A stretch of DNA of 64,000 bases, taken from NCBI GenBank assembly GCA_023548195.1, contig JAJHZJ010000008.1, positions 3,682,215-3,746,214 of the forward strand, read 5' to 3'. The stretch comes from Bettongia penicillata ogilbyi (Eukaryota > Chordata > Mammalia > Diprotodontia > Potoroidae). Below are positions 54,666 through 64,000 of this stretch, one piece after another; the first letter of the stretch is position 1, and each line of letters begins with the position of its first letter. The position numbers were made by a program, and so were the translations under genes. The notes beneath the pieces are model-generated. The model had not been told where the DNA came from. It ran no database searches and saw only the letters and a list, made by a program, of their open reading frames with translations.

Positions 54666-55135
54666 AGAAATTTATCATCCAGAAATGGTCAGTCTTCTGG
54701 AGATGAGCATTTTACTAGCTAGCATTGGTTGCCAGATCTACCTTAATATGACTCCTCAGAACTCGGTGGGTTGGTGCAGTCTTTGAATGACTAGTCACTT
54801 CCTCTACAGGACTTTCATGGAGAGTTAGAGGGTAGTTAAAACAGAATCAGAGCTAATTTATCATTCTGTCTCTTTAAAGAAAGTTGAACAGACATCAAAA
54901 ATACCAAATCTGTCCTGGTTAGTGCCTTCAACTCTGTTCTAGGATATGCGAAGGAGTCAAATCCTGGTAAACAATCATTGGGTACAACAGGTAACTCACA
55001 GGACAGACATCTTTTTATCACCTTTTTGCTCCATGGTTCACTTATTTGAACACTACTTCCATACAATTTAATTAAAATTTATTGCTTTTCTAAAGGCTAT
55101 GGAAAATATTTAAGCAATAATTTCTAAATACTTGA
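54666..55135. other. No gene seen
   Basis: Chance frame 54,836-55,066 on the minus strand; no domain. Confidence 0.4.
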
Positions 55136-55139
55136 AATG

Positions 55140-55275
55140 TATGAAGGAAAAGACAGTTACTAGGCTCTTACTATGTGCCAAATACTGTGCTGAACATTGA
55201 AGATATAAATAGAAAAACTGACAGTTTCTACTCTTGAGGAGCTTATACTCCAGTTGGAAGTCAGTCCTTAAGAGC
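55140..55275 (+). mobile_element. LINE-2-like 3' end
   Basis: GGCTCTTACTATGTGCCAAA, TACTGTGCTGAACATTGAAG, CTCTTGAGGAGCTTATACTC. Confidence 0.75.
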
Positions 55276-55359
55276 AAGTCCAGCTACAGGAAAAATGGAA
55301 AAACCCCAGAAATCCTGAAGTTTCAGCACCAAGATACAAAGGGAGGAATTAATAGGGTT

Positions 55360-55800
55360 TTCTTGGATGGATTAGACACTGGACTTGGACACAGGAAGAC
55401 CTGAGTTCAAATCCCCCCTCAGACACTAACTGTGTGACTCTGAGAAAGTCATTTAATCTTCTAGTCCCCTCATCTGTAAAATGAGGGATTTGGACTTGAT
55501 GACCAGAAATCCTATGTGTGATTACACTTGGCGTAGTGGACAGAGCAGAGCCCTTGGAGTCAAAAGAGGTCTGAGTTCTAATCCTGCCTCCATAGTTGTG
55601 TGATCAAGGGCGAATTGTCTTACTTTGGCCAAGCCTCGTTTCCTCCACTATAAAATGAAGGTAAGAGCTAAAGAAGCTGTATTACAGGGCTATTTTGAGG
55701 ATTTCACGAGATAATGGACATAAAGAGATGGGAAACCTTGAAAGCATCCTATAAATGTCATCTACTGTTATCAGAGCTGACATCAGCCCTACGAGTGGTG
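55360..55800 (+). mobile_element. Two adjacent MIR/THER-like SINEs
   Basis: First at ~55,360-55,515 (AGACCTGAGTTCAAATCCCC, ATCTGTAAAATGAGGGATTT). Second at ~55,530-55,790 (GGCGTAGTGGACAGAGCAGA, GAGTTCTAATCCTGCCTCC, AGCATCCTATAAATGTCATC). Same orientation. Confidence 0.8.
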
Positions 55801-56021
55801 AGTGGAATGTAGGGGCTTGGAGTACTTATAAGTGACAGCCAAGAGAGTGTCAATTCAGCCAGGGCTACTGTTGTTCTCGTGCTCCTTTGAACATGTAGCT
55901 CCTTGTCTAAGATACATTTGGCTCTACTTCTGTCTGGGGAAGAACGTTTTTAAAATACACAGGACAGTGAGCAGAGCCATAGATGAACAGATTAGCACAC
56001 CCCATCCTGGAAGAATGGAAA

Positions 56022-56130
56022 TAGGGTCACACAGCTAGTAAATGTCTGAGGCTGGATTTGAACTCCGGTCTTCCTGACTCTGAGTCCATTGCACTTCTCC
56101 ATTATGTCATTTATCTGCCTCTTGGTCATA
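56022..56130 (-). mobile_element. tRNA-derived SINE fragment
   Basis: GGGTCACACAGCTAGTAAAT, GATTTGAACTCCGGTCTTCC. Confidence 0.85.
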
Positions 56131-56329
56131 AAATTAAAGGGTGAATGATCCTTGACAGTAATGTACAAAGCAAAAGTTTTCCATTCAGTGATTGTCATAG
56201 CTGCATGATGATTATATGAAATTACAAAAAAATAGAAGAAACTTAAATGTCCTTTAGGAGAATGGTTGGAGGAAAAAGGTAGTCATGTAATGAATTTAGA
56301 CATACGTCAGAAACATAGTAAATTCTAGA

Positions 56330-56520
56330 AAGACCTTTATCTATGAACAGACCTCAGATATCATCTAATCCAAACCACTAATTTTAAAAGAAGATGAAAA
56401 TGAGGCCAAGAATGTTAGATCACTTACCCAAGGTGACAGGTTATAATAATCAGAGACAGAATTTGAACTCAAGTCTGGAACTGGTGCCTTTGTTCACTGT
56501 ACCCACAGCCCCTACATTAG
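56330..56520 (-). mobile_element. MIR/THER-like SINE
   Basis: CTCAGATATCATCTAATCCA, GATGAAAATGAGGCCAAGAA, CACTTACCCAAGGTGACAGG. Confidence 0.7.
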
Positions 56521-56689
56521 GTGTGTATGCTAATTATGAGCATATTTTAAAAAATAAATAGATGGGATCCTGATGAGGATTTATTGGGAGGAACTGAAAA
56601 AAGTATTGTGATACTTTATGCACCAAAATTAATTAATAAGAGTTTAAATTGCTTCTTGGCAGTTGTGATTTGTTTGGGACGGTATTTTT

Positions 56690-56830
56690 AAAAAATTAAT
56701 TTATTTGTTTTCAGTTTTCAACAACCACTTCCATAGGTCTTAAATTTTCTCCCCCTCCTTACTCCTCTTTCCTTTTTCCCTCCCTCCCTGAGATGGCATA
56801 CAAGCTTATTTGGTATTTTAAGTTCTAACA
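56690..56830 (-). mobile_element. L1 3' UTR tail, short
   Basis: AAATTAATTTATTTGTTTTC, GTTTTCAACAACCACTTCCA, CTCCCTGAGATGGCATACAA: antisense L1 3' terminal region, as at 27,760 and 38,940. Confidence 0.75.
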
Positions 56831-57165
56831 AAAGATTTTAAAAACTACAAAGTTATAGGATCCATTAACTTTGAAGAGAGTTGGTGAAAGATCTTACAAA
56901 GGAATATAATAGAAACATGAATTGGTTTCCAAGGAGAGACTGGAAAGTCAGATAAAAGAAGCTTTCTCCCCTTCAAGAGCAAATGATTTAATTCATTTCT
57001 TCAATTAACATTCCTAATGCTTCAAAATACTTGGATACCCAGGATCAAACTGGAAGCATCCCCCTCACTCCCCTTCCTCTGGGAAAGTAGAAACTGACTC
57101 AAGATGCCTCTCCGTGAAAGTGAGCATTGGGATGGTGCCGGATGTCATTCAGGTAGCCTGGAAAG
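56831..57165. other. No gene seen
   Basis: No named repeat or frame. Confidence 0.4.
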
Positions 57166-57169
57166 GAAA

Positions 57170-57680
57170 GGAACCAGCATTTATCAAGCATTTCTTTGTG
57201 CCAGGCATTGTACTAAACAGTACATTATAACCATTATCTCATTTGAGCCTCACAATAACTCTCTGTAATAACACAGTAATACAGTGTTGTTACTGTATAC
57301 CCATTTTATAATGGAGAAAATTGAGGCAAACAGAGGTTAAGTGACTTGCCAAGAGTTAGATATGTTAGATACGTTTAAGAGAAGAAGAATGCATTTTTTT
57401 ATTAGATAATTATAATAATAATAGCCAGCCTTTACACAGCACTTTATGATTTGCAAAGCATTTTACATATACTATCACATAGATCCTCATAATTATGTAG
57501 GAGGTAGGTGCTATTATTATCCCTGTTTTACAGATGAACAACTGAGGCTCAGAGAATTGGAGCTAACACAGCTAACTTGGACTAACACAGCTAACGTGTC
57601 TGAGGCAAGTTTTGGAGTCAGGCTTCTTGACTCCAAGTCCAGCACTCTTCTATCTCCTATACCATCTGTCTGCCTTCCCA
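57170..57680 (-). mobile_element. Two MIR/THER-like SINEs
   Basis: First ~57,170-57,360 (GCATTTATCAAGCATTTCTT, GAGGTTAAGTGACTTGCCAA). Second ~57,415-57,680 (CACAGCACTTTATGATTTGC, ATTATTATCCCTGTTTTACA, GATGAACAACTGAGGCTCAG). The 88-residue frame here is a SINE frame. Confidence 0.8.
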
Positions 57681-58865
57681 GCGGGCCAGGTGCAGTTTGG
57701 TTCATGCCTTAACCCAAGGAAAACTTGGAATTATCAGTGCCTGGTTCCCCAAAAGAACTCAGGTACCCTATAAGGCCTTAGTCTAACGAAGCATTAAATA
57801 ATACAAGTAAACACTTGGAAGGCTAGCACAGGAATTTCAGATGAGGTGAAGTAAGAAAAGCAAAGGTCCAGGCAGAAAAAATAAGAAATTAACCAACCTC
57901 AGTGGGTGAAAATTTCCTGTTAGGGAAGAGGGGGAAGTACATTAAACTAGTGCATCACTTAGATGCCAGCCTCTGACATATTATGTCTGAGTACAATTTT
58001 GTGGTACACTTAACTCTTCCACATCCTGTGAGTTAGTGGTGAGGTACCCCCGCCATCTGGAAAATCCTTGTAAAATATTTTGACCCTCCTTTCATATCAG
58101 AGAAAAGAAATTGGGTATATCTGTGGTATTAAATGAGAAAATATGTTGATGTTGTACAATACCATACATATATTTTATGCATTTCTGAGTATCTAAGCTT
58201 TTTCTGTCATTTGCTGATCTTCTCATTGGTGTTATACAGTATTATACATATATTTTACGTATTTCTGAGTTTCTAAACTTTTTCTGTGTCATTTGCTGGT
58301 CTTCTAATGTTGTCTGTGGCTTCCACAAGACTCCTTCAAAAAATTTCCATTTAGTTTCTTATGCTGACTTGCAGTATATTGAAACTGCAATGGGAAAAGT
58401 TGTGATGTGGAAGAGATAACTGCATTTCTCACAAAATCTGTCTGGTTTCTGCAGATCAATATTGGGATTCAGTCCCCTAGAGGGAAGGAAGGGATATCTT
58501 GATGATCCATGACTTCAAGAATGAGGATGTTCTGTGTTTGCTTGCTTTTGCTACCTTATGTGCCTGCACCATGAGATGAAAAAGATTCCCCTTCTTCCTG
58601 TGCTTTAGAGGGGAATGAACTGGAGATCCTCCAGCCTGTGAAATTCATCACACATCGTTTAATCTTGGCTTTCTTATTTGTAAAATAAAGGGATTGGACA
58701 GTATGGTTCCCTTAGTTCTAAATCCTATGAATTTATATGTCAGATTTTTTGAGGGCAGTGCCATGGCTTACATTTTTCCTGTATTTTCCAGTCATACCAA
58801 TACAGTGTTATAAATACAGGTGTCACCAGATATATATTTGTTGATAGAGAAAGAAGTGTATAGTC
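57681..58865. other. Low-repeat stretch with a local tandem duplication
   Basis: Mostly unrecognised. A duplication of ~75 bp occurs at 58,152-58,306 (next entry), and MIR-like text at 58,655-58,740 (AAATAAAGGGATTGGACAGT). Confidence 0.45.
58152..58306. repeat. Diverged tandem duplication, ~80-bp period
   Basis: Unit 1 starts TTGTACAATACCATACATAT and unit 2 (from ~58,233) starts TTATACAGTATTATACATAT. Both continue ATTTT..., then TATTTCTGAGT (CATTTCTGAGT in unit 1), TTTTTCTGT and CATTTGCTGATCTTCT (GGTCTTCT in unit 2). About 85-90% alike by eye. Confidence 0.85.
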
Positions 58866-58869
58866 CCAT

Positions 58870-59108
58870 TTTTGTTCAGTCGTGGATGACTCTTTGTGAC
58901 CTCATTGAGGGTTTTCTTGGCAGACACACTGGAGTGGTTTGCCATTTCTTTCTTCAGCTCATTTTACAGATGAGGAAACTGAGACAAACTTAAGTGAGTT
59001 GTTCAGGGTCACACAATAGTTAAAGTCTGAGGGTAGCTTTGAACTCAGGAAGATGAATCTTCCTGATTCCAGGTCTGGCACTCTATTCACTGCATCACTT
59101 AGCTGCCC
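58870..59108 (-). mobile_element. tRNA-derived SINE (WSINE type), near full length
   Basis: TTTTGTTCAGTCGTGGATGA, GACTCTTTGTGACCTCATTG, GGAGTGGTTTGCCATTTCTT, TTACAGATGAGGAAACTGAG, CACTGCATCACTTAGCTGCC. Best antisense template for the others. Confidence 0.9.
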
Positions 59109-59760
59109 TTATGGGCCTGTAAAGCAGCATTAATAACAGAGACATTCTTTCTGAAATGGCTTTTTCCAAACTCTTTGAATGAGCTAAAGAAAAAAAAAAG
59201 AGTTCTCCCTCCTTAAATGATTTATTTTTGTATGGATTTAAGTGCAATTCATTACTCCCAGAGAGTAGTAGAAGTATTAGGTGGAGGGGGAAGGGAGTAG
59301 GTGGGGAAGAGATGGACAGATAGGCAAAAAGAGAGAGAGAAGAAAAATAGTAAGACGAGGAAGAGGAGGAGGAGAAGGAGGAGAATGTGAAATTCAGTTC
59401 TTTCCATAAAAACATAGCATCTAAAATATTGTCTGATAAATACCAGACTTAAAATGGCAGACCCATACTTTGTTCTTTGACACATCATCTGAGTACATGG
59501 AGCTTTTGCTGGTTACTTTTTAGTACTCAGCCTGTAAATACAAAGGAAAAGTGATGCCCCACCCACACATGAGGTCATTTTGGTATTCTTAGCTACTAAC
59601 ATGAAAACATTGAAAGGGAATCTAGTCTTTCATTTTATTTTTTTAAAGCATTAAATTTCTATCCACAGTATTTCCTCAAATATGTGAGGGGAAGGGAGTG
59701 GTGATTTCCTAGAGGAAGTTAGTAGGATGCAACAATTATAGACATTTTTAGATTTTAGCC
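59109..59760. other. No gene seen; includes GA-rich tract
   Basis: A GAGGAAGAGGAGGAGGAGAA tract at 59,355-59,385 makes spurious Ser-rich frames on the minus strand. Confidence 0.5.
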
Positions 59761-59766
59761 TTACTC

Positions 59767-59945
59767 TGTGTGTTTGTGTGTGTGTGTGTGTGTGTGTTTA
59801 TGGTTAATCCCCCAAACATATGAAATAGTGTTTAGTTTTGAACAATGAAATATATATATATATACATATATGTGTATGTACATATACATATGAGCATATA
59901 TGTATGTGTGTGTATGTATATATATATATATATGTATGTATGTAT
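59767..59945. repeat. TG and TA/TG microsatellites
   Basis: TG run at 59,767-59,798, then ATATATATATATACATATAT and GTATGTATATATATATATAT blocks at 59,850-59,945. The Tyr/Ile/Val-rich frame starting at 59,845 is spurious at its N-terminus. Confidence 0.95.
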
Positions 59946-60615
59946 TACAGGCACTGATACAAACAAAACTGACTCGCTAACAGAAATGTTGGCAAATCTG
60001 TTCAGTTCCTTGTATATTTACTCTTCTCCTTCTAATTTCATTTCTAAATGCTCTCAGAATGACCTAGCTCAGTTTTTTGGGGTCTTTAATTCCATCCTCA
60101 AATGGATTTGTGTTTTTTATCCATTTGAACATTCTTTCCCAACAGTGCAGATGGCAACCCATCCTGTGTAGCTCTTGTCCCATGAATATACCACTGGGGC
60201 AAAATCTAATAATATAAATGACTGAACAAGTATAAGATGGCAAAAGTGTGTTTAGATAGCAATTCATCCAAAAAGGATGGGAAATATATGGTAATTATGA
60301 AATAAGAGGCAATATGTCATAATAACATAAAATATATGGGGAAGAAAAATATGGCCCCTCAATGCTGGGGCATTTCTCCCTTTCTCTTGACCTCAAGGGT
60401 GTACCAATGGTGCCCTCAGCTGATCGCTCACCACATGACCAACCTCACTTCTTTTGTGATCTCATATCTCCATGATGACACCCCTCACTTTCCAGTTGTC
60501 CTTTTGGCTAAATTTTGCTAAATTCCTTCTCCTATACTGCAACATGACATAGAGGACGCTGTAAGTTTTGGAAGGCTGTACCAACCTAGAGACACCCAGC
60601 AAAAGACTCTATGTC
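59946..60615. other. No gene seen
   Basis: Chance frames on both strands; no domain. Confidence 0.4.
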
Positions 60616-60619
60616 TATG

Positions 60620-60890
60620 GAGTGGTGGTGTAAGAGTTTGGGGATCTGTAATCAGGAAGACCTGAGTTCAAATCCTGCCTTAGACACATTCTTAGTTAGC
60701 TTTGTAACTATAGAAAAGTCAGTCTCCATTTCCTTCTCTCAGTCTCCATTTCCTCATCTGTAAAATGGAGATAAAAAATAGCACCTATCTTCTGCCAGTT
60801 GTTGGGAAAGTTAAATAAGATAAAACATATAAAGTGCTCATATATCCTAAAACAATATAAATGCTAGTTATTTTTATAATGATCAGCCTG
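60620..60890 (+). mobile_element. MIR/THER-like SINE, nearly full length
   Basis: AATCAGGAAGACCTGAGTTC, CCTCATCTGTAAAATGGAG, AAGTTAAATAAGATAAAACA, TATAAATGCTAGTTATTTTT. Confidence 0.85.
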
Positions 60891-61750
60891 AATAACTTCA
60901 GAATTGTTCATCTCCTGAAGGGAGAGGGTGAAGGGTGGTCACATGGTGATGAATTTTTGTCAACCGCAAGTCTCGAAGATTGTCTACCAAGATATGGATG
61001 GATGACAATCTACCTTGGTCAATGGCAGTCTGCCCTGGTGGAAGAACTTTTCAACCAGATGAATCAGAAATTATGAAGTACTGATCTGAGTTTAATGCTT
61101 TGACAAACAGTTGAACACACATTAAATTTTTTAAAAAGGATACTGGCAACTGGATATAGATTTTAAATATTTCTTTCTTGCCTATTCTTCTAATTCAAAT
61201 GATGTCTTGGACTCAAATGTCATCAAGGTCCAATGGAGTCCTTCCTTCTTCAGAAAAAGATCTATATTTTGGAGGGGAGGGCAATGTAACAGACGCTGAA
61301 AATGTTGCAATAAAATGGACATTTGCTGAGGGGAGGGATTTGGGAAAGGTGGGTTCACCTTATTTTTTTATATAAATTGGTACATTTAAAATAGAATTCC
61401 CTTAACACAAATGGCTTAAAAATGGGATATTTTATTATTCTTTTTCAAGGCTGAACAGTGAGTAAGCTATCCCTATGGAATGATTTCAGGGGCTCCTTGA
61501 AGCTCTCCTTTTCTCCCCAACTCCCCAAACAAACAGAAGAGAAATCTTTCTCTTAGCCTGAAATTGCCTTACCAGAGGAAATGAAGAGAAAAGAGCCTCT
61601 AATTTCACAACTGCCTGCAAATGGCCCTAGGATATTACTTTTTATATTCACCTTGAGGTGTATAGTAGATTTATTTTCCCATTAAGGCACTCATGACCAA
61701 TAAGACGTCTCCTCCTGAGGGCAAATTTTTATAAAGGGAAGGAGTAAGTA
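60891..61750. other. No gene seen
   Basis: Chance frames (60,861-61,076; 61,178-61,375); no domain or named repeat. Confidence 0.4.
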
Positions 61751-61754
61751 ACAG

Positions 61755-62467
61755 TGATGGGGTTCTTGAGTGCATGTGGTGCTTGGACCCCAATTCTAAA
61801 ATCACACCTCTCTAAAAATCACATTTCTCCCTAGCCTTAAAACATTGTTTCTCCCAGCCCAAGAACAGCCTGCCCCAGCAAAAACTGCTATCTCCCTTCC
61901 TCATACAGTAGTCAGTTGCACCTGTAGAATTTATTAGTTCAACCAGCTGAGTACTGGCTGAACTGGCTGTGTTCTGGGTCACTAACCAATCATGTGTATC
62001 CTAGACTTAGACATACATATACTCCCTTACATTTATCTTGTCTAACAAGACATTGATGAGAGCAACCTGGTATCATTTAGTCAGTCCTGACTGTTAGTTG
62101 ACTTAGTGACGTTTCACACCTCCTCGTAGCCCCAACTGGGCTATTTCCCGATGAATTCTGGTTAAAATACCTGCAGTAGACACCAAAAGTGCATGTTCCT
62201 TTAAGAACTAACCACCCCTTAACCACTCCCTAATCCTGCCCTGAATCACCTAGTCAGCAGATGGGGCACATACTATACTATAGAATATACTATATAAACT
62301 TTAACTCTACCCCTCAAAAATTGCAGTTTCCCTAAGAACTCTTGCCCTCTGAGAAGCATAATAAATCTTTACCACCTTGACCTCAAGAGTGCTTGAGTCC
62401 TTGAAATTCTTTTCCAGACAGCCAATGCAAGGCTTGGGGTTCCTCTATCTTTCCTGAGCCATTATCA
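61755..62467 (+). mobile_element. Solo LTR of the same endogenous retrovirus family, copy 2
   Basis: 713 bp, starting TGATGGGG and ending CATTATCA. It is flanked by the 4-bp duplication ACAG (61,751-61,754 and 62,468-62,471). It is collinear with the LTR at 53,753 along its length: CCCCAATTCTAAAATCAC, CATGTTCCTTTAAGAACT, CCTAAGAACTCTTGCCC. It has TATATAA at 62,291 and a canonical AATAAA at 62,360, about 70 bases apart, as in gammaretrovirus-type LTRs. No internal genes remain. Confidence 0.9.
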
Positions 62468-62529
62468 ACAGGAGGGGCAAGGAGGAAGGGATATCTTGGA
62501 AGAGAGAAAAAGATCATGATGCCCTCCAC

Positions 62530-63370
62530 ATCCATTAAGATGAAATTTAATAGAGAGAAATATAAACTCTTACATTAGGATTTTTTTTAAGTGAACAAGT
62601 ATAAAGTGTGTGTGGATAGAAATTCATCCAGAAAAGAACTGGGAGTTTTGGTGGACTGCAAAATCAGTATTAGTCAAGAATCTGATAGGGCAGTTAAACA
62701 AATGTGGGATGTAACGTTGAGGCTGCGCTGAGAGACAGCAGTGAGAATATTGATGTTTAATATGCCCTTGTGAGGCTACATTTGGGTTATTATGATCAGT
62801 TCTTTTTTTAAATTTTCTTTTTAAAGTTTTTCTTTTTTAAAATTTTATTTTGGAGGTAATTATGGTTAAGTGACTTGCCCAGGAGCATGTAGCTAGTAAG
62901 TGTCTCAGGCTTGATTTGAACTCAGATTCCTGATTCCAAAGCTGGTGCTCTATCCACTATGCTACCTTGCTGCTTCTCTTGTGTTCAGTACGGAGTGCTC
63001 TGTTTTAGGAAGGTATTGGTCATTTGAAGGGTGTCCAGAGAAAGACAACCCATCTGGTGATCCCAAGCACATGAGGTTATGTCACATGGGGAAGGAATGG
63101 AAGGATCTGGGGATGTTTATCCTGGAAAACTAGAGATTTAATGCTCAGCATTAATATATCTTTAAAAATATTTGAAGAGTCATCATGTGGAAGAGGGATA
63201 AAATTCATTCTGCTTGGCCCTTGAGGGCAGAACTCAGAATGAGGGGTGGAAGCTATCAAGGCCAATTTGAGCTGCCTGGAAAGCAGTTTCCTAATAATTC
63301 AAAGTGTTTCCAAAGAGGTTGTTAACTTTCCTCTGAGAAAGACATCAAACAAGTCTCTCCTCCCCTTTCC
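62530..63370 (+). mobile_element. CR1/L3-type LINE 3' fragment, split by a SINE
   Basis: Left part ~62,530-62,815 (AGAAATTCATCCAGAAAAGA, GGTGGACTGCAAAATCAGTA, TGAGGCTACATTTGGGTTAT). Right part ~62,985-63,370 (AAGGGTGTCCAGAGAAAGAC, GGGGATGTTTATCCTGGAAA, ATTTGAAGAGTCATCATGTG, CTTGGCCCTTGAGGGCAGAA). This is the longest CR1/L3 piece in the window. Confidence 0.75.
62818..62984 (-). mobile_element. tRNA-derived SINE inserted in the CR1/L3 fragment
   Basis: A T-rich tail at 62,803-62,850, then TGACTTGCCCAGGAGCATGT, GGTGCTCTATCCACTATGC, TACCTTGCTGC. Short TCAGTT/TCAGTA text at both junctions may be the target duplication. Confidence 0.8.
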
Positions 63371-63655
63371 CTCCTTTCCTCCATCAGATTAAATAGTTGT
63401 GGAGGTCCAGAGCAACTCTGAGATTTTGTCCATTTATTGTCCTCGTCAAAATGAAAGAATTGATACTAGCTCACCCCATGACTTGTGGATTTCCTCAACT
63501 CTCATCAGGTGGAACGGAAAACATCCACTAAGAAGTTTTCCCTGAACCCTCTGTGTTGAAAGTGATCGCTGCTTCCTCCATGTTTATTAGCATTTGCCTT
63601 GTACCTGTCACATTTTGTCCTGAATTATTTTTATTTAAATACAAGTCTTTAGATG
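63371..63655. other. No gene seen
   Basis: C/T-rich, possibly LINE-2 body; no frame. Confidence 0.4.
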
Positions 63656-63659
63656 ATAG

Positions 63660-63770
63660 ATGGATAGGTAGGTAATTTATTAAACGCTTACTTCATACCA
63701 GGTGCCAAAAGTACAAGCAAGAGAGAGAATATTTGCCCTTAAGGACCTTACAGTTTATTTATTTTTTGAC
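63660..63770 (+). mobile_element. LINE-2-like 3' end
   Basis: AATTTATTAAACGCTTACTT, ATACCAGGTGCCAAAAGTAC, CCTTAAGGACCTTACAGTTT. Confidence 0.7.
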
Positions 63771-64000
63771 ACATAAAGATAGTTATTGATTGATTACCAG
63801 AAATAAGAACTGGTTGGGTAGCATTTGCAGCCTATGGCCCAGAAATTTATTTTTTTTATTTTTAATTTATGGTATAAAACAAACATATTCATAACATAGT
63901 AAAATAGAAAGAGGATCGCTCATGAAACTGCAAATCTGTTACGTGAAACTTGTTATTCCTTTTAAATATATAGTAAAGTTATCCTATGTATTTTCTCCCT
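63771..64000. other. No gene seen
   Basis: AT-rich end of window. Confidence 0.4.

Noticed and set aside
57446..57712. 88-residue frame
   Set aside because: It is a reading of an antisense MIR-like SINE.
53753..62467. One ERV provirus with two LTRs
   Set aside because: The two LTRs have different 4-bp duplications and ordinary repeats between them, so they are separate solo LTRs.
1..64000. CRISPR array, phage, plasmid or bacterial operon
   Set aside because: No regularly spaced identical repeats and no dense ORFs with ribosome binding sites. The repeat content is mammalian.

Overview
The window reads as nuclear DNA from a marsupial. It is AT-rich, has no operon-like gene packing, and is full of mammalian retrotransposons of marsupial type: tRNA-derived SINEs of the WSINE/Mar1 kind, MIR/THER-like SINEs, LINE-2 and CR1/L3 tails, and L1 families whose ORF1, ORF2 and 3' ends are typical of opossum, devil and wallaby genomes. 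The species cannot be fixed from sequence alone. No intact host protein-coding gene, tRNA, rRNA or CRISPR array is visible. Most open reading frames are chance frames, microsatellite frames or retrotransposon remnants.

Layout. 0-0.7 kb: tail of an L1/HAL1-type element, then a CR1/L3 LINE fragment. 2.49-3.78 kb: a perfect 440-bp inverted repeat around a 414-bp spacer, the most striking structure in the window. 4.2-6.9 kb: SINEs, an ancient repeat, a possible antisense retrocopy and LINE-2. 6.93-7.9 kb: a candidate last exon and 3' UTR of a host gene on the plus strand. 8.8-14.7 kb: an old near full-length L1 with both ORFs decayed. 14.97-16.33 kb: a compact internally deleted L1 with exact target-site duplications (TSDs). 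16.7-16.9 kb: a long TTCC tract. 17-22 kb: a SINE, an old antisense L1, a hAT-like DNA element and a degenerate L1.

23.4-29.6 kb is a three-layer nest. An old minus-strand L1 lost most of ORF2 and carries an internal ORF1 duplication. A plus-strand ORF1-only (HAL1-type) element was inserted into its 3' UTR, and a 5'-truncated minus-strand L1 was inserted into its ORF1. 30-53 kb holds SINE, LINE-2 and MIR fossils, three 5'-truncated L1 tails with duplicated target sites, and a few low-repeat stretches that could be conserved noncoding DNA. At 53.75-54.50 kb and 61.76-62.47 kb are two solo LTRs of one endogenous retrovirus family, each with a 4-bp duplication. The right end is a CR1/L3 fragment interrupted by a SINE, and a LINE-2 tail.

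The sequences do not work together as a pathway. What can be reconstructed is an order of insertion. Several L1-derived copies keep ORF1 and lose ORF2 by different routes: internal deletion at microhomology, an ORF1-only lineage, and large ORF2 deletion.
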